DNA from: Candidatus Gastranaerophilales bacterium
GTDB taxonomy: Bacteria > Cyanobacteriota > Vampirovibrionia > Gastranaerophilales > Gastranaerophilaceae
DNA: 64,000 nucleotides
NCBI GenBank assembly: GCA_944324255.1
Contig: CALUVM010000007.1
Location: forward strand, 1-64,000
Direction: 5' to 3'
Of the stretch, positions 58,804 through 64,000 are shown piece by piece. Position 1 is the first letter of the stretch. Every line of letters begins with the position of its first letter. A program made the position numbers and the translations under genes. The notes beneath the pieces were generated by a model that did no database searches, was not told the DNA's origin, and saw only the letters and a list, made by a program, of their open reading frames with translations.

Positions 58804-61800
58804 TTAAACCTGTGCGAGTTCAAACGGAGTATCAAGGGAATCTATTTTTATATCTACTTTGTCAGGGAAAACCTGTTTCATCTGGTTTACCAGATCATTT
58901 GTTGAATTAACCCAGAACATAGAAGAGGTCATAATTCTTGTGCTGTATCCGTCAACTTCCGGAAGTTTAATCATTACAGGGTCATCACCGTGATGTTTTG
59001 CAAGAATATTTTTTATCCCGCATAATTCTTCATACTTAACATCTTTTAGCAGGCTAACTGTTACGATATTAGAGTTATCTACGGATTTAACATTTTCTAC
59101 GACGATACTTAACTGGTCTTCTCCTCTGTGCTGGAGTCTGCCAGTTATAACTACTTTATTTTCCTGCTGTAAAATATCTCCAAATTCAAGAAGTTTTTTG
59201 TGGAAACAAACAGCATCAACTTTCCCGCTTAAGTCTTCAATAGTTACAAATCTCAAGAACTTTGAAGGGTCTTTTTTGGTCGGAATTTGTCTTGTTGCGG
59301 TAATTAATCCGCATATTGTTACCATCTCATCTTCCGGAGCTTCATTTAATTCGCTTATCCTGTGCGTAATCAGGAATTGGAGCTTATCTCTTATTGAAAA
59401 AAGCGGATGCGAGGTTACGTAGAAGCCTAAGAACTCTTTTTCAAATTGCTGGAGTTCTTTATCTGTATATTCTTCATCACTGCCTAATAACTGGTATTGT
59501 GCACCCGTAAATTCATCGCTGTTTTCAACCGTGGAGAACAGGCTTACCTGTCCCATGGCACGGTCTTTTGCTTCTTTTGAGGTCACATCAAGAATGTGCT
59601 CAATATTTTCAAATAACTGTTTTCTGCTTTTTTCAATATTTGCAAAAGCTCCGGCTTTAATAAGACCTTCCAGAGATTTTTTGTTGACAAATTTTGTATC
59701 AAGCCGTTTACAGAAATCAAAGATACTTTTGAACTCTCCGTTTTCTTCTCTTTCTTTAATAATTGCTTCGCAGACAGGTTCACCAACCTGCTTAATCGCA
59801 GCAAGCCCGAATCTTATATTCTTTCCGTCAGGAGTGTACTCTAAATAAGACTTGTTAATATCAGGCGGAAGAACTTTTATTCCGTACCTGTGAGCTTCCT
59901 CAATATAAAGCTGGGTCTGGTCTTTGTTATCGGATACGCTTGAAAGAAGGGCTGATAAGTATTCAACAGGATAATGACATTTTAAATAAGCAGTCTGATA
60001 TGCTACAAATGCGTAAGCTGCAGAATGTGACCGGTTAAAGCAGTATGATGCAAACTTTTCAATTTGTTCAAAGAGTGTTGTTGCATCTTCCTTTTTCATT
60101 CCATGGTGAGAAGAAGCAAGCTCAATAAACTTGGCTTTCTGCTTCTGCATTTCTTCAATTTTCTTTTTACCCATCATTCTCCGGACAATATCTGCTTGTC
60201 CTAAAGAATAGTCAGCAAGGGTCTGGAACACCTGCATAATTTGTTCCTGATAAACAATTGTTCCGTACGTATCTTTTAAGATAGGCTCAAGAAGCGGGTG
60301 CGGATATGAAATAGCTTTTATGCCGTGTTTTCTGTCTACAAACTCATCTACCATGCCTGAACCCAGAGGTCCCGGTCTGAATAGAGCAACAAGAGCACCT
60401 AAATCTTCAAATACGTCAGGTTTTAATCTTTTTACAAGGTTAATCATACCCTGAGATTCAAGCTGAAACACTCCGACAGTTTCCCCACGCACTAACATTT
60501 TATATGTTTCAGGGTCATCCAGCGGAATATTGTTTATGTCAATATCAATCCCTTCATAATGCTTAACCATATCAACGGTTTTATAAATCATGGTCAAGTT
60601 TCTGAGTCCCAGAAAGTCCATTTTGAGAAGAGAAAGAACTTCCGTAACCTCATGAGGCGGATAGCCTGTCTGTACAATACCGTCTTTTGAAGGCTGAACA
60701 GGAATAATTGTATCTAAAGGCGCATGCGAAATTATAACGCCTGCAGCGTGTGTGCCTGTTCCGCATTTTAAGCCTTCTATAGCGCAGGACATATCAATAA
60801 TTTTTCTGTAACTTACACTCTCTCCGGTTTCCGGAATCGGAATCTGGTAATCCTCATCATAAAGTTTTCTAAGCTCGGATCCTTCAACCTGAAGCGCATC
60901 TTTTATCCATTTAGCTTTAGGATTTGTAGCTGCGGCAAGTTCAATAGCCGGTTCAATTAAACCTGTCAGTCTGTTGGACTCAGTAAACGGAACCTTTAAA
61001 ATTCTTGCTATTCCTTTAAAGGCAGCTTTAGGTGCGTAGGTTGAAAATGTAATAATCTGACAGACTTTATCCTCGCCATATTTTTGGGTAACGTAATCTA
61101 TTACCTGACGACGTTTTTCAATACAGAAGTCTATATCAATATCAGGCATAGTATAGCGTTCTTCATTCAAAAATCTTTCAAACAACAGATGATGTTTAAT
61201 CGGGTCAAGGTCTGTGATTTCAAGAGCATAAGCTACAACGCTGCCGGCAGCGGAGCCTCTTCCCGGGCCGACCGGAATATCATGAGTTTTTGCGTAATGT
61301 ATAAAATCCCAGGTAATAAGGAAATATGCAGCAAATCCCATTTTGTTAATTGTTCTAAGCTCGTAGTCCACACGTTCTTTAAGTTCCGGCGTAATTTCTC
61401 CGTATCGTTTTTTTAACCCTTCATAAACAATATGTTCAAGATAGGTTTCATTTGAGAAGCCTTCAGGTACCTCATAATGCGGAAGCGGAGCATTGCCAAG
61501 CTCTATTTCAATATGACATTTGTCGGCAGCTTCCTGCGTATTTTGGACACATTCATTAAACATTTCATCATCCATCCAGGAGAAGGCTTTTCGCATTTCT
61601 TCCTGAGATTTGACATAGAATTCGTTATTCGGGAAGTGAAACCTGTTAGGGTCAGATTTATCGGCATTTGTCTGCAAGCATAATAAGCTGTCCTGAGCGT
61701 CAGCATCTTCTTTTCTTAAATAGTGAGAGTCGTTTGTTATGACCATTTTTATCCCGAGTTCTTTTGCTATTTTTATTAACTCAGGATTGGTTCTTTTTTG

Positions 61801-62340
61801 TTCTTCGAGTCCGTGGTCTTGAAGCTCTATATAATAATCATCTCCGAACAGTTCTTTGTATTTTTTAGCGGTTTCGATAGCCTTTTCTTTTTCTCCATGC
61901 TGCAGATGCTGCAGGACTTCGCCTCCAAGACAGGCAGATGTACATATTAATCCCTCGTGGTACTCTTTAATGAGTTCGAAATTTATTCTGGGTTTATAAT
62001 AAAATCCTTCGCACCAAGCGGTTGAAACCAGCTTAATAAGGTTTTTATAGCCGGTCTGGTCTTTTGCAATAAGAATCAGGTGATACAGAGGATTGTGAAG
62101 GTTATCTTTCTGGTGAATATCACCGTCATGCACATAAAATTCACACCCGATAAGCGGGTTTATTCCGGCAGCTTTTGCCTGTTCATAAAATTCAATAGCA
62201 GAATACATTACTCCGTGATCAGTGATTGCAATAGCATTAAGCCCGTTTTCTTTTGCATAATTTACGAGCTCTGAAACCCTAATCATACCATCAAGCAATG
62301 AATACTCGGTGTGAATGTGAAGCGGAATTAAGTTTGCCAT
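58804..62340 (-). CDS. dnaE: DNA polymerase III, alpha subunit
   Basis: The replicative polymerase. The 1178-aa protein has an N-terminal PHP domain (HIHTEYSLLDGM, ITDHG), the polymerase core with GPGRGSAAGS and the catalytic DIDIDF, the tau-binding and helix-hairpin-helix regions, and an OB domain near residue 1000. No ribosome site is seen; TAAATT lies 6 bases before the ATG, possibly another leaderless start. fliD lies upstream on the same strand, 90 bases away. Confidence 0.97.
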   Translation of the reverse strand: MANLIPLHIHTEYSLLDGMIRVSELVNYAKENGLNAIAITDHGVMYSAIEFYEQAKAAGINPLIGCEFYVHDGDIHQKDNLHNPLYHLILIAKDQTGYKNLIKLVSTAWCEGFYYKPRINFELIKEYHEGLICTSACLGGEVLQHLQHGEKEKAIETAKKYKELFGDDYYIELQDHGLEEQKRTNPELIKIAKELGIKMVITNDSHYLRKEDADAQDSLLCLQTNADKSDPNRFHFPNNEFYVKSQEEMRKAFSWMDDEMFNECVQNTQEAADKCHIEIELGNAPLPHYEVPEGFSNETYLEHIVYEGLKKRYGEITPELKERVDYELRTINKMGFAAYFLITWDFIHYAKTHDIPVGPGRGSAAGSVVAYALEITDLDPIKHHLLFERFLNEERYTMPDIDIDFCIEKRRQVIDYVTQKYGEDKVCQIITFSTYAPKAAFKGIARILKVPFTESNRLTGLIEPAIELAAATNPKAKWIKDALQVEGSELRKLYDEDYQIPIPETGESVSYRKIIDMSCAIEGLKCGTGTHAAGVIISHAPLDTIIPVQPSKDGIVQTGYPPHEVTEVLSLLKMDFLGLRNLTMIYKTVDMVKHYEGIDIDINNIPLDDPETYKMLVRGETVGVFQLESQGMINLVKRLKPDVFEDLGALVALFRPGPLGSGMVDEFVDRKHGIKAISYPHPLLEPILKDTYGTIVYQEQIMQVFQTLADYSLGQADIVRRMMGKKKIEEMQKQKAKFIELASSHHGMKKEDATTLFEQIEKFASYCFNRSHSAAYAFVAYQTAYLKCHYPVEYLSALLSSVSDNKDQTQLYIEEAHRYGIKVLPPDINKSYLEYTPDGKNIRFGLAAIKQVGEPVCEAIIKEREENGEFKSIFDFCKRLDTKFVNKKSLEGLIKAGAFANIEKSRKQLFENIEHILDVTSKEAKDRAMGQVSLFSTVENSDEFTGAQYQLLGSDEEYTDKELQQFEKEFLGFYVTSHPLFSIRDKLQFLITHRISELNEAPEDEMVTICGLITATRQIPTKKDPSKFLRFVTIEDLSGKVDAVCFHKKLLEFGDILQQENKVVITGRLQHRGEDQLSIVVENVKSVDNSNIVTVSLLKDVKYEELCGIKNILAKHHGDDPVMIKLPEVDGYSTRIMTSSMFWVNSTNDLVNQMKQVFPDKVDIKIDSLDTPFELAQV

Positions 62341-62430
62341 ATCTATAATTTAGCACAGAAGAGTATTAAGGATTGTAAAAGTTTAAATCCTTAATTCTAT
62401 AATTATCCGTAATTAAAATTGTGAAAATCT

Positions 62431-64000
62431 CTATAAAGACAAGAATGAGCTATACTGATTCTGCATATTGGAAATAAGCATATCCATAGTTTGGAACTTG
62501 GATTCCAGACGTTCTTTGTATCTTTCAACTGCTGCATTTGCTTTTTTGATTTTATCGTCATATCTCTGTATTTCTCTTTCATAAGAGTTGTCAGCTGTAT
62601 CAAAATAACCTGTAACAGCCGTAAGAGATGTTTCTACAATATTTTCTACTCTGGATAAAATTCCCGGATGTGATTCTGTTCCTGCCAACAGGTCTTTTAC
62701 CGCATCTGAATCTTTGCTGTAAGCTTCAAGGAACTTATCCTGATCAAAGAACAGTTTGTTAACGTTTTCTGTTGAAATATTGTTAGCACTGGCAGTATCA
62801 AAACCTATACCGATAGCATCAAGATTTTTGAAAACAGAGTTCCCGTAACTTGAGCTTGTCATAAGGTTCCTTAGCTGGTTACGTATCAGTTTTAATGTCG
62901 TCTGATCGTGCAAATCCCCATCTGCTGCAATTTCTGCATCAACATTTTCAATAAGTTCATTATAAGCATCTACGATATCGGAAATAGCGTTGGAGACTTT
63001 TTCTGCATCTTTTTCTATAGTGAGAGTTACGGAACCTCCTTCGGAGATATCTTTAAGATTAAGGGTAACTCCCTGAATTCTTGATATATCACTTGTAACA
63101 GTGTTTGTAGAAGAAGTATAATTTGTTCCGTTAATGGAGAATTTCGCATTTGTACCGATTTCCTGAGCAGAGGTATTAAGTCTTACAACTCCATTGCTGT
63201 CTGTAGATGTGAATCCCATTATATCGGTAAAGTTGCTGGTGCCTTTTTCTATGTTAATTAAGGCACTTCCGGTGGTTCTGGATTCAATAACAAGTTTACC
63301 GTCGATAGAATCCCAGTAGGCTGTTGCATTGGCGTCTTCAGATGCATTAATCTGAGAGATAATATCCTTTAATGTTGTAGTATCCGTAATCTCAAATACG
63401 GCATCTCCAATAGTAAATGTTCCTTCCGTAACATCTCCGAGTTTAAATATTCCGGATTCAGTAAGCTTAGAACTTTCATTAACACTGTATAATTCTCTAG
63501 AGCTTGTGACTTTGTTTTCATTCTGCTGCAGCCCGAGAACGGAGGCTATATTAGAAGTATCAACGCTGGAGCCGGCATTAATCTGTACTCCGTCTGTTTT
63601 TGAGAAAATTGTTAAATGACCGTCTTTTAGTTCAATATCAACATCTGAAAATGCTGAAGATATTCTGCTTCTTAAATCAGAGAAAGTGTCTTCTTCATTG
63701 ATTTGTATGGTAGCCTTTTCTCCATTTCTGTAAATAGTGAACGAACCGGAGGAAATATTCAAAAGTCCAAGCTGCGTTGAATAATCTGCATTAGCGGCAA
63801 CTGATGCTGTTTTTTCTACGACTGTTGAGATAGTTTGTTCAACGGTATCGTTGCTGGCAGCAAATCCTCCGAGGTTGTCGCTGTAGGTCAATCCGAGGTT
63901 TGCTATTAAGCTTGAAGCAGAAGCGCTGCTGTCAATGGAAAAATCTTTGTTTCCGGCGGCAAGAGTTAATTTGCCGTCTTTAATTGATGCATTAATGCCT
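62431..64000 (-). CDS. fliD: Flagellar hook-associated protein 2 (filament cap), 5' end outside the window
   Basis: The frame is open to the window edge, so only the C-terminal part (about 520 residues) is seen. FliD caps the filament and assembles flagellin. Three copies of the flagellin hook IN motif are visible (DGKLTLAAGN, DGHLTIFSKTDG and DGKLVIESRTTG, each followed by a run to an LGL/MGF end). IQGVTLNLKDISEGGSVTLTI and the C-terminal coiled-coil (IQRYDDKIKKANAAVERYKERLESKFQTM) are typical of FliD_C. It supports flagellation of this organism together with fliA. The start codon lies beyond 64000. Confidence 0.9.
   Translation of the reverse strand, partial: GINASIKDGKLTLAAGNKDFSIDSSASASSLIANLGLTYSDNLGGFAASNDTVEQTISTVVEKTASVAANADYSTQLGLLNISSGSFTIYRNGEKATIQINEEDTFSDLRSRISSAFSDVDIELKDGHLTIFSKTDGVQINAGSSVDTSNIASVLGLQQNENKVTSSRELYSVNESSKLTESGIFKLGDVTEGTFTIGDAVFEITDTTTLKDIISQINASEDANATAYWDSIDGKLVIESRTTGSALINIEKGTSNFTDIMGFTSTDSNGVVRLNTSAQEIGTNAKFSINGTNYTSSTNTVTSDISRIQGVTLNLKDISEGGSVTLTIEKDAEKVSNAISDIVDAYNELIENVDAEIAADGDLHDQTTLKLIRNQLRNLMTSSSYGNSVFKNLDAIGIGFDTASANNISTENVNKLFFDQDKFLEAYSKDSDAVKDLLAGTESHPGILSRVENIVETSLTAVTGYFDTADNSYEREIQRYDDKIKKANAAVERYKERLESKFQTMDMLISNMQNQYSSFLSL

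Overview
This is low-GC bacterial DNA (roughly one third G+C by eye). It is best explained as a chromosome segment of a non-photosynthetic relative of cyanobacteria, Candidatus Melainabacteria / Vampirovibrionia, probably the gut order Gastranaerophilales. The main evidence is an OmpR-type response regulator that looks like cyanobacterial RpaB (ycf27), together with a VKOR-DsbA fusion, many lineage-type secreted or membrane proteins of unknown family, and flagellar parts (a FliA/WhiG-type sigma factor, FliD) in an otherwise housekeeping background. The species assignment is inference; no database was searched.

Layout. 0-7 kb: a membrane glycosyltransferase, apt, an exported glycine-zipper protein, yqeK-nadD, a candidate G-free small RNA, a compact dihydrolipoamide dehydrogenase and two overlapping unknown genes. 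7.5-14.3 kb: VKOR-DsbA, queH, a Cys-rich mini-protein, an orphan NfnA-like flavoprotein, purA, an exported protein, an untracked 56-aa ORF and prmC. 14.4-18.7 kb: rpaB, tRNA-His, a TPR protein, a 57-aa ORF and a gene behind a sigma-28 promoter. 18.7-26.1 kb: SDR-bioB, a chromate-transporter pair whose first half has an in-frame stop, a SWIM-SNF2 helicase, tandem palindromic repeats and fliA. 26.2-30.3 kb: a DUF559 endonuclease gene bracketed by REP-like hairpins and a 1179-aa LysM protein with 14 hexapeptide repeats. 30.4-36.8 kb: a G-quadruplex motif, an RluA-family gene, lspA, a receiver protein, sdaAB-sdaAA and pheS. 36.9-43.8 kb: a glycosyltransferase, valS, two paralogous membrane proteins and rqcH. 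43.8-47.8 kb: two unknown genes behind a cobalamin riboswitch, and a possible axial-filament-type protein behind a second sigma-28 promoter. 47.8-53.8 kb: MATE exporter, rsmE, cca, rpsP, thiF-thiS, an unknown gene and a 28-aa membrane ORF. 53.8-64 kb: a zinc-ribbon/pseudo-cyclase/ATPase-like/TPR giant divergent from a MotA/MotB-like (ZorAB-like) pair, then dnaE and the 3' part of fliD.

How the pieces fit. Four regulatory layers can be read directly. (1) Sigma-28 promoters in front of two unknown genes match the fliA and fliD genes present here. (2) An AT-rich element recurs upstream of three or four untracked small ORFs or RNAs; in two cases the spacing to an identical ribosome-binding leader is exactly the same. 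(3) Several genes, mostly for exported proteins, have the -10 box only 6-7 bases before the start codon, so they are probably leaderless. (4) A cobalamin riboswitch heads an operon of two unknown proteins. The most promising candidates for undescribed biology are the riboswitch operon, the DUF559/REP cassette, the small-gene regulatory element with its G-free RNA, and the ZorAB-like motor facing a degenerate cyclase/ATPase protein. No rRNA, CRISPR array or insertion sequence was seen.
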